Positions 11,901 through 26,900 of a DNA stretch of 64,000 nucleotides are shown here, in pieces; the stretch's first letter is position 1; each line of letters begins with the position of its first letter. A program made the position numbers and the translations under genes. The stretch is from Astropecten irregularis (taxonomy: Eukaryota > Echinodermata > Asteroidea > Paxillosida > Astropectinidae): positions 3,038,001 to 3,102,000 of the forward strand of contig OZ020244.1 of NCBI GenBank assembly GCA_963971285.1, in the 5' to 3' direction. The notes beneath the pieces were generated by a model, which searched no databases, was not told the DNA's origin, and saw only the letters and a program-made list of their open reading frames with translations.

Positions 11901-14900
11901 CAAATTTTGATGCTTAAGCAGCTCTTTGAAATTGGCCCCAGGTTTGTGCATGGAGGAATGTGAATTACCTGCTGTCTAACCCTGCATGACTGATAAGATA
12001 CAACCTTAATTCTGAACTTTTTTTCCCAGGGTAAAGTCAAATCCAGGCCACTGAACTACACCAGTAGCCTAGATCCAATGCCCAACTATGACAGCCACGT
12101 GGCGAAGGCTAACGCTGTTGATCTGACCAGGCTAACGTCATTACAGACAACAATGGCCTACGACGCATCCCAGGTACTGTACACACATCAACCTTTAAAG
12201 CAGACCTCCTAATATTAACTGACCTTGGTTCTGATTGCTCCAAGGTATTGCATCACGCGTTATGAGGACAGTTCTAATCATTGATTGGAAGCCTTTGTTT
12301 GGATGAACAATAGGGCTTCATTGTGTCATACGGTCACTGCATTCTAACGCTGATCATGGTAAAGGCTGTGCAATATATCCACATAGACATTCAGTAAACA
12401 TCGCTATATTGAGAATTTAGAAAAATCACTATTAAAAACAAAGTCATTCAGAATGAAAATCTTATGGAAACAAAAGAGAAATATCACCTACATTATTGAA
12501 ATTACGAATTTCAAACGATTGTGACATTTAGAATAATTCCTCTGAACGTGTTAGCTGCAATATTTTTTATTCAAGATTTTTTTTTTTTCAGGGTTAAGAG
12601 GAATAATGCTTGCCTTCCCAGAAGATAAATTCATTTAATATCACACTAAGATGTGTTGTATTCGAAGCAGGGGTCGATTTCATGAAGCCTCTTGATCGAT
12701 TGTAACTCGACTTACGATGGATAACCCTGTTTCCTACTACTTAGGGCTGCAATGCATCATAACTCCTACGATTGATAGCAAGTTACGATGAGTTTGGTGA
12801 AAATGACCACATGAGCTATTTTGGAAAGATTCATTATGCATGTACTGTACTCCTTCATACTGCAGTATTTCGTCTGAAAGCTACATGTGAAGTGGCTTGT
12901 ATGAATTCTCGGAAAATAACAAATCATTTACTGCAATCTTGTTTTTCAACCTTGAGGCTTGTATTCAATTTGATGATAATATTAATATTAATATTAATAT
13001 TAGTATAATGTTGTGTGATTGGTACAATGCATGATTTGCGACAGTGTCATTGTTACATCAGTGAACTCGCACCATTCATTATCTCTAATACTTGATGGTG
13101 CACATTTGCTGTTCTTCAAATGAGAATGAAGTCAATCTGCTCCTTGAACAGGGAAATACACACATACTGATTTAGAAATTATCAAAGTGAAGGATATCAT
13201 GTATATGTGTACTAGATGGACTTCACTGGTGTATGAGGGACACTTCCAAAATCATGCTCCAAATTTGTGGAATGACCCAATTGAGAGTAATGATCACGTT
13301 AGCTTTACACCTCCTGAATGACCCCTTGAAGTATCCCTGAGACCATCTCAGGTCCATTGGGAAGGAATATGTACAGTACCTTGTAACCTGAAATGCTGCA
13401 ATTAAGGGAAAGAATTTGAATACAAGTCAGCCCATCCTCTGGATAGCTTGATCAGGCCCTGAAATTCTCCTTTTATCAGCCCTGAACTTCACTACAGTAG
13501 AGCAGCTAAAATTATGTTTTAACCCACAAACCTCAAGATCTCAAGTTTGAAGTAACTGACCATATAGCTGGAATAATCTTTAAATAATGAAATTATTCTG
13601 AAGTGTAATTGATTAGTTTTTAATGCTGGAATATGTCGGTGTTTATGTTACCTGTAGATTTACATCTATGAGTTTGGGGATTTGGACATGGCAAAGAGAC
13701 CCCGACAAGTCTGCCCGTACGCCATGGTGCATTTCACCTACCACGAGTCCACCAAGGCCAGTTTAGCGGCCCCAGCTCTAAGCCCCGCCCTTCCTACCGG
13801 ACCTGCAGGAGCCAGCACTGCAACAGCAACAGCGACATCACAGGACCCAACGTGAGTTTAGAACAATTGCTGGCTACCATAACAACAATTCATTCTTTCT
13901 CGGAAGAAGATATTGAGTCATTAAGTGACTCTGTATAATCATGATTTATAAACAGATGCTGCCATTTTTATTTGATCAAGTAAACATATTGATTGATAAC
14001 ACAGTTTTAGGTGTATGACCATAACACGTATGTGTTGCACGCGTGTGTGGCCAATCAAGCAAATCAAGGTATTGATTCAAATTGATTGACTTTGTAATAT
14101 GCGTTTGGCGTGTCACTATGGTCAGTGATATTAGGAATAAGCACTAGCTTCATTAAACTAGAGACGTGGAGGTTTACATGTTCATTGGTTCATATGGCTA
14201 GGCTATTAAATTGCATGCAGTGATGGTGTTCTTGTTTTCACAGTGACATTTCCTTTCCCAATAAGGTTTTGTCAGTGCCATTACAGTGTAACGCCACTCT
14301 AAGCAACATGGCACGGTCCATAGAAATTGTCCTTGATAATGGTCGTTAGTTAAAGACTTCAAGTGATTTCAAATAACATTACTCAGGATGTTTTAATTTC
14401 AAATAACATTGTTCAGTATGTTAAGTACACAAATATTGGGAAGTTTGAAGAATGACATTTAAGTTCTGGTATGCAGGGCCCAATTTTATGGAATCCGTTA
14501 CCGTTAGTAAAAATTCCTCTCTTACGTAAGCAGATATTTTTTACTTACGGTTAGCGTATTTCACAGGAGAGTTGTCTTTTTGGTAAAGGTATTAAGCAAG
14601 GGAATTTCTGCAGAATGCATATGACAGCGTGTTAGCAGAAAAAAATCACGGTTACCCCTGAGATTCTTCACCAAACGAAAGTCTTGCTTACGGATTCCAT
14701 GAAATAGATTTCACGCTTAACAGTGCAAGTAAGCACAAAAATATGGCGTAACGGATTCCATGAAATTGGGCCCAGATGGGATAGGGTTAGTTAAGCGCTC
14801 AGGAGATCATAATAAAGGTTTTATTCACTGTCATACACAATCTAATTGAGATCATGCATGTTGTTATCACGTCTTGCTGCTGCACAGGAACCATGTGGCC

Positions 14901-17900
14901 CCATTGGTGCACCACAACCACCCCAGCATGCCCTCAGTCGCACTGCCTGCCAGCACCCCTGCCAAGCTTGATGCATTGAAGGCCGATCCTCCTACTGCCC
15001 CAGACACAAGAGACAAGTCCCAAGCAACACCATCAAGTGAGTACAACTAAATATCTAGATATTGAAAAGTGAACAAACAAAAATTGACTGGAGCGGGATT
15101 TGAACCGGGGACTTCCTGAATACCATACAGGCGCTCTACCAACTGAGCCATCCAGCCCTACGTTGGTGGTGATCCCAATTGTCAATTATCTTTGTTTGTT
15201 TGGCAGTCATATCTAGATATTGAATGGATGTTTGTGATGATGGAATAATGCTGACCTTATGATACGAATACTGATTTGGATAATAATCACCAAGAGTGGG
15301 TACTTTGGGAGACTTGTGCACTAAAATAAACCCTTTTTTCCCTTGCTAGGAAATTTGAAGCAAACTTTATTACAAATCCTCATAAATATTCATGACCTAG
15401 AGGCGAATCCCAATTGGTCAATTCACCATCACGTGCCAGTGGAAATATTTTCTGATCACCAGCGAGAAAGCCGGGGAATCTCCGAAGGACTATTACACAT
15501 GTTCATCTCACTCTGTGCATGGAAATCTCACTGCGCATCTATCCTAGTTTGCAGTGCGCACGCGTGCATGAACTTCGCCCTTCATGGAGTTCACGAAAAC
15601 GTTTTGTCAACTTCATACACCTCAGGGAGCTAGAATCCTCAAACCATGTCAGGGCTCGACCTTAGCGGTCGCCCGGGTGCCAAATGCGACTCAAAAAAGC
15701 GGCGGGCGAGTCAAAACCCTTCTCTCGGTAGTCCGGCGGGCGACTCAAATTTTGTTGAAATAAAGTGTAGAAAACAAAATATTCCTATGCGCGGCCGCTT
15801 ATTTTTTAAACATTGACTAAAAAAATACGCGGCCGAAAAGAAAACTTACGCTGCCTGGCCGCGATATACATGTTCCGTACCGTCCAAAAACCCTACCCCG
15901 TACGGCAGATCTTCGGAACAGACCGAGCCTGTACAGTGCACACACACAGTACGTACGGTGTGTACATGTATGTAGTCTTTGCCCACACGTGGTTGAGACT
16001 GGTGCACGTTGTTTTGATATCGTAGCTTTTACGTGTGGCCGTGTGGGTCGGATACCAGTCGTAGAATATTCGAGATTATGACCATGCTGACTGCACGATG
16101 CATCGTGTTTACGTCTTCTCTATGCATTCGTCGCCCTAGGAATTTTTTCTCACGACGTTTGTTTTTAGATCAAGCACATGTACGTGAAAAGTGTGTTTCT
16201 TCTTGGACAAAATTACCGACTGAAATTCAAGTAAGATGTAGCTGATCACGAAAATGCGCTTTACGGTACGGTCAGAATATTTGTAATTGTACGGGGATCT
16301 CGCAACGATACAAATAACAATCGTGACAATGCATACATCGTGTTTCATGTCGGTGTTCATGACATTGTCGGAAAAAGAGATCGCGCTAAGATTTGCTTGG
16401 TCTGTCATGTCGGTAGAAATACCGCAAAATAAAATTTGGCACCCTTAAAAATAGCGGAAATCAGCTAAAAGTCGGGGTGTTCTGGAAGGGTCTGGTCAAT
16501 TCAGTTGTAACTTTTAAGCACGCCACACCTGGCGTGGCGCCCCGGTACGGTACTCATCAACAGCCATTACGCAGCATACTTCCGGGTTCTTGATTTCTTA
16601 TAATATTAAATTGCAGGTATTATACCCGGCAATGTTATACTCGTTTTACAAGTAATCTTCTAATATTTCCAATAAACTGATTTGTATTAATTAAACCAAA
16701 ATAAACATATAATTAATGTTTTTAAATAATTTTTTTTTAAGTGCAAGAAAACATTTGCTAGCGCAAAACTGAAGCTGATGTGCACTTTTGTTTATATATA
16801 AGTGTTGACTTCCAACTTTAGTTGTGATTGTGTAATATATTTGCAATTAGCGTACATTTTTATCAATTTAAACAAATACTGACATTTGGTTGAATGATTC
16901 AACTAGATATGAACTCTGAAGTATAACGTAGTTACCAGTAACCCTTGTTTGCCGAAATTGCAAATAACAATGTATTTTTATCAATTTTAAGTTTGATTAA
17001 AAAAATAGCATAAAACATATGCGGGCGAGTTAAAAAACTGGCGGACTACCCAAAACTCTGGCTGGGTAGTCCGGCTGGCGACTGAAAAAAAAAGTTAAGG
17101 GAGAGCCCTGCATGTGATATTTGTACATAGTTACAGATACCATAACAAAAGACAAGTAACTCTGGGTGATTGTTCATTTTTATGCGTAGCCCCTATATTA
17201 AAAGTATAGAATAATTTTCCATTGGACATTTGGAAATGACCATCTGTGTCTGTATTTAAATCTAAACTAAAGGCACATCTTCTCATTAGTTTCTAGCATA
17301 TCCGGAGCTCTTGCAGCGCAGTAGAATATACACTGTACAATAGAACGCTGCTATACGAACATGGTGGGATGCACAGATATTGTCCATTATAGTGGTCGTT
17401 AAGAACCATATTTGGCATTTATTGTGCATTGGGAGCCAAAGATGATGATCATTATAGCCAAATGTTCGGTACATTACAAACTATAGTGCTGTTTTTGCAT
17501 AGTTTCTGCGCTATATAATATTATACATGTAGCTATTTATATTGATTTATTATCATGGTTTTCTGCATTCCTTCTCTCAGGGACAGAAAATAAAATTTCT
17601 GTGGCAGAATTTACTTGGGTGAAATTATGGAACTTTTTTTCTGCATGATTGCATGCCATTGCCAGATTAAGTACTTCCCTCTTTGTGCATCAGAAGTACC
17701 ATAGGCCTGGGATAGAGGATTAAGTAATTCCCAAGATGAGATTTTTCTTTCAATCGAGTGCTGTACTGTATCGTTCTTCTTTGTACTCTGGAGACGAATC
17801 AATTTATGATGAGCGAGGCTTTGTCATGTCAGAGCACGCTGAAAACCCATTGTCACTGAGTCATGTGCAATTATCATGTCACTCTCGACAGTCGATTACT

Positions 17901-20900
17901 AAGGAAAATACTAGCAGACATCTCTATGAAGTCTAGAGTGTGTTGATATGTAAAGGAGTTGAATCAAAATCTTCCATTCAATGTTTGCCATGTCTGCAAG
18001 TCAATTGAGAATGTCCTTGGAATATGCTGATCATTGACCAAAAAATAACAACAGCAAATAAATTAACAATTTATTATTTTTTTTCCAGTAACTTGATTTG
18101 GGTGGAAATTTTCTACGTTTATTTTGACGGAATTTGACCTGGGGCCGATTTCATAAAGCTTTGCGACGCGTCGCAACTCGATTTGCAACGCGTTCTAGCT
18201 GCGATGCGTCGCATCTATGTGGTGAGTCCATAGAGAAAGGATGCGTCTTAACTCTGCGACGCGTCGTAAGTTTTATGAAATCGGCCCCAGGATCATTTAC
18301 AAGTCTTCTTGATCTTGTACATGAGGTACACTGTGCATGTACATGTATGTAAATAAGGGCTCAACCTTAGCACTAGTCCAGCGGTCATTTTTTTTTTTTT
18401 TTTTTGTATACATAACCCAAACCCACTGGATACTGTCAAACATGACAAAAACGCCAGTGGGGTATCAAAAAAACTCTCATATATACAAAACTCTCATAAA
18501 TCAGACTCTCATAAAAAAAGCCTAAAAAATGTGCTTGGGCTAAAAAAAACCTAGTATTGTCTAGTAAAACCTGCCATGGGCTAGTAAAACACACCAATTT
18601 GTTAGCCCTTGAAAGGTGAACAAAGAAAATTTGATTGGAGCAGGATTCGAACCAGCGACCTCCTGAATACTGTACAGGTGTTCTACCAACTGAACTATCC
18701 AGCCCTACGTTGGTGGTTTCCCTTGTGGTTATTTCATGAAAATTTGTTAGCCTGGTGAACTAGTAAAAAATGTAGCTGAGACACAGTACATTCCAAACAG
18801 TTCAAGTAAAATTTCAAACATGGAAGGAAATAAAACCTGTTCTTCTATAGTATAGCACGGAAATGTTTTGACTGGATTTCATCAAATATGATGACTAGTC
18901 CCACAACCCTGAGACTGCTGTGTTGCATCATGTTTAATTCATCTTGTGTTAAATTTAGTATTAAAAGGGCTAGTAAAACTTCCTGTGGTCTAGTAAAAAA
19001 CTTGATTTTGAGACCTGGGTAAATTGACCAGTACATTTTTGTGGTAATTTGAAATTTAGCAATAATGTTCTTTTACATACTAATTTTTTAGTTCATGTAC
19101 ATTGTTACATGTACATGCAGCTTCATGTATGTAATTATGTACACGTATATTGTACCCTCTATTTGCTTTGGTTTGTGTGTTCAAGCAAATGTATTAAAAT
19201 ACATTTGTTTCAAATGTACTGGTATACATGTACATGTTTATTACATTTTCAAAATTGTAATAAGCAAAATATTATGCATACTAGTGATTTCACAGGAATG
19301 ATTGAACCTGTCTGAATCATACACGACTCACCATGCTCACAGGATTAATGATGGTGATTATAATAAAATTATTGAAATTCATGGTGCAATTTTTTTCTGA
19401 AAATAAGAATTGAAACAGGATTCTTATATAAAATGTGTCTTGTGATGAAGTCAGGATATGGGAGCAGAAAGTTGCCCTGATAGATACCATACATACTTTT
19501 CACACTTCAGTTACCTTTTGATACAAAGATCGAAATTAGCACTTCCAAATTTCATCACTGGTCAATACACCGATCCAGTAGGCCACGCCCCTTAACAATT
19601 TGGCCAATCACAACGCGTTATTTAAGGTCCGACAAATTGCCGCCATTTTGTCCGACATTACGGCATGAATTTTGTATTCTTTAGTGCACACTTTTCGTTG
19701 AGTTTACTTTTGTTTTGTATGTACAAGGCGATTCTTTTACAAACCAGAGTTTTATTCTTCACCTTGGTCAGCGGTGTTAAATATTGCCATTATATTCCTG
19801 CCTTTCGATGCCCTGGCTGAAAGTAAAGGTACATTTTGGGCCTTTTGCAAAACCAAAGTCCAACTCAGAGAGAAGTGTTTATGTGGTTGAGTGTATGTGA
19901 TTCGTCGCGTGTGGGCGATCGTGACACTTGATGTGCGTGTGACACTTGTTGCTAGGATGTTGCTATGCTGGGCGTGGCCTACTGGATCGGTGTATTATGC
20001 TCTATGTTCATGCTACACAACACAAAATGCACTTTAAGACTTCCAAACCACTATTCTCAACACATGTCAACATTTTCAATATGGGTCAATCGCTCTCAAC
20101 TGGTCAAGCGCTTATTAAACTCAGGTCGACATCTTGTTGAAATCCTGCAGTGTGAACAGGTCAGTCACCTGAACATGGGTCAGACCTGTGTACTGCCCAT
20201 TGATTTTGTTTAGTGTGAAAAGGCCTGACTATTGATACTAGTCCAAACATTGAACTAAGTTCCTTGTGAGAACCATTTCACTCACTACAGAAATCTGTTC
20301 CCTGATAGTCATCCCTACGGTATAAGAGTGGACTCAAGTGGTATCCATTACTCAGGGGAATATGTGGCAAGTGCATTAGGCACTCGCCTCTCACCAATGT
20401 GGCCCTGGTTTGATCCCAGCTTGGGTCTTGTCAGTAGAGTTGTGCATTGGTCAGGTGCTACTGGGGTTTTTCTCTGGGTTCTCCAGTTTTCCACTCTCCA
20501 CAAAAATCAAACACTTATGATCTCAGGCTGTGCTCTGTGATCATAATTATATGGGTTGATGTGGCTGGCAGCCAAGGCAACCCATGAATGCTGGCAACTC
20601 AGTCACGTTGTTCTGCATCCTTCACAATTCAGCACCCCAGCTGCGAGTAAGGATGATTAGCGTTCCAAATGATGATTATTATGACTCTTTGAAGTGGTCT
20701 GTGCACAGATCACCCGTATGGTGTTTTACTATTGCAGCAATCCATTGCAAAATCAATTCCCATCCTGCAGAGCCTTGGGTCTTGAATCTAAATGAACCGT
20801 GTGAAGCATTTTGAATATGGTCCATTAGACAGAGACATGGGACTGTTGTTGCCAGACTGGTTGCGTCATTGGATGACGTGGCACTATCCAAGGCAAGGTC

Positions 20901-23900
20901 ACACAAGACCACAATTTACAGGCAATCAGTTCCAGGTTATCTCAAAGAAAGCATTCATCTTAATAAATTTATACAAATGTTCAAAAATGGAATTTTCTTG
21001 GGAATGGTGAGAAACTACCTGAAAAATGACCTCTTGAATTGACTTAGCGAGATTTTCCTCTTGCATGCTGTGATGTAGTTGGTTGCCTCCAAGCTGCCAG
21101 CAAAAATTGTCTGGTGTGGCATGGGCCTAACAACACAATGCAATCCTAGTACTTTTGGTGTTTGTAAATGAAATACTGTACAATTGTACTGATTCAGTCT
21201 TGTACTATCCCTTTCTGGGCCTGGTCAGGCTTTTCAATGGCTGGGCCCAACCAGTCTTAAAGTTTCTCTCCCTTAACAAAAATAAAACACTTTTGATCTC
21301 AGGCTGTGTTCTGTGATCATTATGGGTTGATGTGGCTGGCAGCCAAGGGCGTCCATGAATGCCAGCAACTTGATCACGTTGTAGCCGCATCCTTCAGAAT
21401 TCAGCGCTCCAGCTGCGAGTAAGGATAATTAGCCTCCCAAATTACAATGTATACACGTGTAAATGTATGATTAATGTTATTTAATAAGGAAAGGTTTGCG
21501 GAGGCACCATGTATATAATCTCTTTTAATGGATGTGGTTCTGAAAAGAACCGGTGAGAAATGTTCTCGACGTTCCGGCCAGTGTACTCTGGCTGTCCTCA
21601 GGAGAGTTAATGTTATTATTATCATCTGGGCAAGACAACATGGAATCCAGAAAAGATTCCCACATCCAGTTCACTACTCCTAATTATACATCACTCTTCA
21701 GGAATTCAGGAATACAAGAACAATATTAGAGCGCAGCATAATGTAATAAAAACAGAGGAAGTGCAAATTGTTCACGGCACACTTCACTCTTTCTGAACAT
21801 TTCTTTTTGATGCCTGAACAGGGCAACAATATGACAACCTGATTATTAATTACACTCCCCGAGAGCAAGGTAACATCCAGAACAGGCAGTCTGCATTGAG
21901 TAGGCTTCTCCTTTGCTCTGTATTATAATCCCTACTGTAGCAGACAAATACCCTGCTGCTTTGCTTAGCTCCCTCGGGATATTATCAAGTCAGTTTAATA
22001 CAGTACTTCATGTTGAGAAGACTAGTTACAATGTAAGGCCATTTATAACGTATGCATATTATAATATCAAAATCACATACATGTACACATTGTGTGTACA
22101 ATATCGTTATGAAGGTTTTTACATTTATACAAGTAGCCTTCTATAAAGATTCTGCTAGGATCGAAATGCATCACTCCCTCCTAACTCCAAGCTTTTTATG
22201 TATTAGGCAGATGAACAGTTTTTATATTTGTTACTCAAATGATTTTGGAAATTGGTGTTTTCATTGAAAAAATTAATCGGCATTACTGCATGACGTCAAA
22301 TGTGAGACACATTCACACAGAGATATGAAAATCAAAAGTTATTAATAGTGAAACTGAAAGCAAATACTTGCATTTGTTTTTCTCCCTTACGTTGTTTTGC
22401 ATCCTCCATTTGCCCACACTATTACCCCTCTCCCTCCATATAAAATCAATTTGGATCACCTGATTTGTATTTTGATATTTGGTTTTATACAAAGACACAT
22501 TAAAATTTGCTTTTATGCTTTGAGTATTCAAGTTACGTGTAGCATGTGTATGGTGCCCACAGATGATGGCATGCTACATGTACACGTAGCATTAAATGTA
22601 AATACATAACAGGTACTTGTACATGTAGTTCATTGGGTTTTGTGCGTAGCTGCATAAAAGCAGTGATTGTGAAGTTGGAAAGGTGATGAGGCCGTGTTCT
22701 GTATGACGTGTACAATGGGAGACTTTGGAGAACCGGTCTTCAAGTCAACAGCGCACACGCACGCAAAACAGCGCACGCGCAAAACAACGCGCGCATGCTC
22801 ACAATTGCGTGCGTGTGCAGTGTTGACTTGAAGACCGGTTCTCCAAAGACTCCCATCGTTCTGAAAGTGTTTGGCATACGTGTACATGTACAGATTGTGT
22901 ATGTCAAGTAGACCAACATGACCAAGGGTCAAATTCACCAAACTCATCATAACTGACACTGTTCTATCAACCATAGGACTTACTGTGAGCATTATACATT
23001 GTGGCCCTACGTAAAATCCTTTGTAACTCGTTTTACAATTGATTGTAGGGCTTCGTGAAATCGACCCTAGGATTTCACAGCAGACATTTATTGGTCTACC
23101 ACCAGTCCTCTCTATTTCCATGGCAACGTTGTAGTGCCATTGTTCAAACCGGACGCGAGACATGAACGTACATGTGTTCATTTATACCTACCTGCATTTC
23201 TGTACTGTAATGGATCTAAACATGTATGTGATCAATATTAAACCCAATGCATTGATGCAATTTTCATTGCGAACTTGACTTAATAATTTTGATCAAGTTT
23301 GTGTTTATATTAATTACTACCTACCAGCCAATTCCTCAGAATCGCAATACATACACATGTACGTGTACCATGTGAATATTGCATGTTTAAATATCATACT
23401 ATATAATTTATGTACATACATGTATGTACATGTACAACCTGTACATATGGAAATATTTAACACACTGTTAAAGGTAGTATCATACTTTGGTAAGACACTA
23501 AAACAGAAATGTTCACAGATTTACGTATAACTTACAGGGTATGAAAATGGTAGTGGTAGAAACATACCGTTAAAATTTTTGCACCTGAAATGGTGTATTT
23601 ATACAGAAATTAGTAAAACAACGACCAAAAATCTTTTTGATCTTTTAAAAGATCAAAAATAAAAGAGGAATTACTTAAGAAATACTGTGGCCGTTTTCAT
23701 TGTTTTCTCAAAAAGTGGGCATCGTATGGGACTGAAATTTTCACAGATGAATATTACTGTATCGTCCTTGATATTTTTGCCCATGAATCTGTATTTCTTT
23801 GAAAAAACCAAAGTATGATACTACCTTTAATATTACATTTGCAGATTGAATAGTACATGTGAATACTTATCTGTTACACATGTATTCCAATGTGTGACCC

Positions 23901-26900
23901 ATTCGGGAGCAATTAGTCAGAGGTACGGTGTACATGTAGGCCTACATGTAACTGCCCTTTCTTGTAATAATGGGCAAAAATGAGCTTATCAGATTAACAA
24001 TTGCATGGATTGGGATCATAATATTTGATGATAGTATTAATAATAATAATAATCATCATAACCATCATCCATCAACATGAATGGATACTTATCCTCAGGT
24101 TTTTGACTATAGATAAAAACACTCATTACACGTTTAAAATCATTGGAAATCACGGTGGTACTCCACGTGTACATCTGAGTCATTTCTCCTGACAATAAAT
24201 AAATATTAAAATCCACTCATACATGTATGTGGATAGATATCACGGTGCATGTACTGGTTTAATGATTAAATGTGAACTCATTGGTTATACACTATGAGTA
24301 CATTACAAATGAACACTATCATGTAGGGTGCTATGTACACGTATACTTGTGTGTCCGTCAACAATAATGCAAAATGCAATTTGTATTTAGATGCAATCCG
24401 ATTTGTTTATTGTACCCAAGTGACGTTTGTACCAATCTTGGAGGATCTTCCTCAAAGGTTTTTTTTAAAGATCCTGCTTGGATTGAAACGTCAGGCCCTC
24501 TTACCTCCAAGCATTTTATATATTTCAGGTCATTATCTTTTAGCAGGATCTTTCTGAAAGTTTTTTTTAAAGAACCTGCTAGGATCAAAATGTCAGGCCC
24601 TCCCATTTCCAAGCATTTTATATAATTTCAGGTCATTATTTTGGTCTATGGGTAGTTTGCAGCAGTTTGCTTCTAAAAGTTTTGATAAAAATGAACCAAT
24701 TTGCATCGTGAACCAGACACGTTGAGGCTCACGATGTAACTACGGTACTTTTATTTGGCTGTTACAGTAAACAAAATGTTTTTTGTCCTGATGTACACAA
24801 GTTCTTCAACAAGGAAAATACTTTGCAATGGTATGCAGAATATTGTAATCAGGGATCGATTTCACTAAACTAATTGTAGCTTACTATCAATCGTGGAACT
24901 TATGATGCATTGCAGCCGTACGTTGGATACAATGGGTTATCCTTCGTAACTTGAGTTACGATTGATCATAGGGCTTCATGAAATCAACCCCAGGATTACT
25001 TTGGAAGAGACGCTCGTAGTATTAAATCCTCCCCTTGTTTTTTGTTTCCTCAGCTTCTGAAATAGAATCCTTCAGGAAGAGAAGCTACACAGTATGGGAG
25101 GGCACGCTGTGCGCCAAGAAGGAGCTTCTCTGCTCAGCCAAGATGGTCTCCTTCACCTCACCAGTTCTTCCTCAAATCCTGTAAGTTGAGACTATACAAG
25201 TACTACGACGCAACCTCTCTAAGATCTAAGTATCAGTGGCCTATAAGGTTTGTGATGTGGGGTGCTGTGGCCTTGTATGTCATAGGCCTACTCAAGGTCT
25301 TGTGGTGGCCTAGTGGTCTGGTGTGTCGTACTCATGTCTTGTGTTCAATGTACAAATTGTGGGTTCGAGTCCAGCTATGGGTTTGTAGTGTTTGCGTTCT
25401 TGGGCACGATGCTTTGTCACATAGACCTATTGCTCCTCTTCACCAAAGAGCAAATGGGTACCTGTGAGGGTAGAGCTGGCTTTGTTTGCTTGATTAGCCT
25501 TTGTGAGCCTTACATCAGCCAGAGCTGTATACTCCCCAAGGAGTTGAGATGGTTTCAAGAATATAAATGAAGCCCAATGACCAGGGATGATAATAATACA
25601 TGCATAGAGACATCTTTGACTGTGACATGCACTACATGAAGCTGTTTATCTCACTCTATTTTTCTCCACTCTCTTTCTCTCACTCACCAGACCTGCTGTT
25701 ATTGACTTCAGAACCAAGATGTCATTCACCAAGATGCGCACTTACTTTCCCTCAGGGATCTTTGCCAGTGGGATCCCTCTCACTTCCAACATCAGGGAAG
25801 GTACGTACAATCCTCCTCAGTCCAAAAGGGCTCAGAGTTAGAAGGGTCTGACGTTTCCATCCAAGCAGGATCTTTCTAAAAGACTAAGTCCCTAAGCGAT
25901 AAAGGCACAGACAAAATATCTCATTCAGTAGGCCCATGTCACACAAGATAATTTACAGGCAACCAATTCCAGGCAATTTCCAAGAAGAAATAGCATTGGA
26001 GATGGTGAGAAACTACCTCAAAAAAGTCTTCCCTGCTACACATACTTTCCCTTTGCGTGTGGTTTACTTGGTTGTCTCCAAGCTGCCTGTAAAACTTGCC
26101 TGGTGTGGCATGGCCTTTAGGGCCTGTTGGTTTCAGGCACGCGATCAGTGATCTTGCAAATCCACATCCCATGCAGGGTATGATAAAATGTGATCCGGAG
26201 CAGCAGGTCACTGAGATCGCATTGCCTGAAACAAACAGGCCCTTAGACTCACTGCTTTTCAGCAATTCAGACTTCTTTTCTTTTCTTCTTTTACAGTGTG
26301 TAGGAGAAACAAATATGTGGTCTACTGTGAACTCCAGCAAAACCAGGAGTCGGCCAAACGCTACAAACATCTGATGCAGTTTCTGTTGCAGAAACAGGCG
26401 GTAAGCTTAGCTCAATCGTTACATGCCTTCATGTCACTTATAGTGGATATCTCATTTGGCACAGAACAGCGACGGAAACGTGCAAAGAAGAATGTGACGA
26501 TATAATAGTCTTCTTTGCTCATTTCCACTGCTGTTTTATTATTATTATTTGGTGTTGTCGTGAAACTATCAACACAGCTTTTGATGAAACGGTCACAGGT
26601 TAGTTTTATGATGTGAATTTTGAAAACTAAAGCCCTTTTCCAAACTTGGGCTCCAACTCAGTCTCTGACTTGTTTTGAGAGTTGTGCTTTGAATGTCTTG
26701 AATCGCATTGTTGTTGTGTAGTGTGAAAGCAGAGCACGATTGTCCCAAGTTAAAATTTGAAAGAGTTGACACTGGGTGGATCCGTGTGAATTTTGACATG
26801 TGTAAAAGGTACTGTAATGTGAAAAGGCCTTAAGACTCATTTTGCAATAGGCTAACGTGAGATTTCTTCACTCCAAACTACTACAGGTTTTGAAGTGTCG

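Noticed and set aside
15090..15165. tRNA gene on the minus strand
   Set aside because: Acceptor and D arms look good, but the T-stem is mispaired and the sequence sits inside a SINE with target duplications.
15343..15633. 96-codon ORF in the intron after exon e
   Set aside because: No acceptor that fits phase, no recognisable domain, and its end lies in the foldback repeat shared with 47044-47203.
22630..23181. 183-codon minus-strand ORF
   Set aside because: Spans a foldback element and a MITE; no domain, no conserved pattern.
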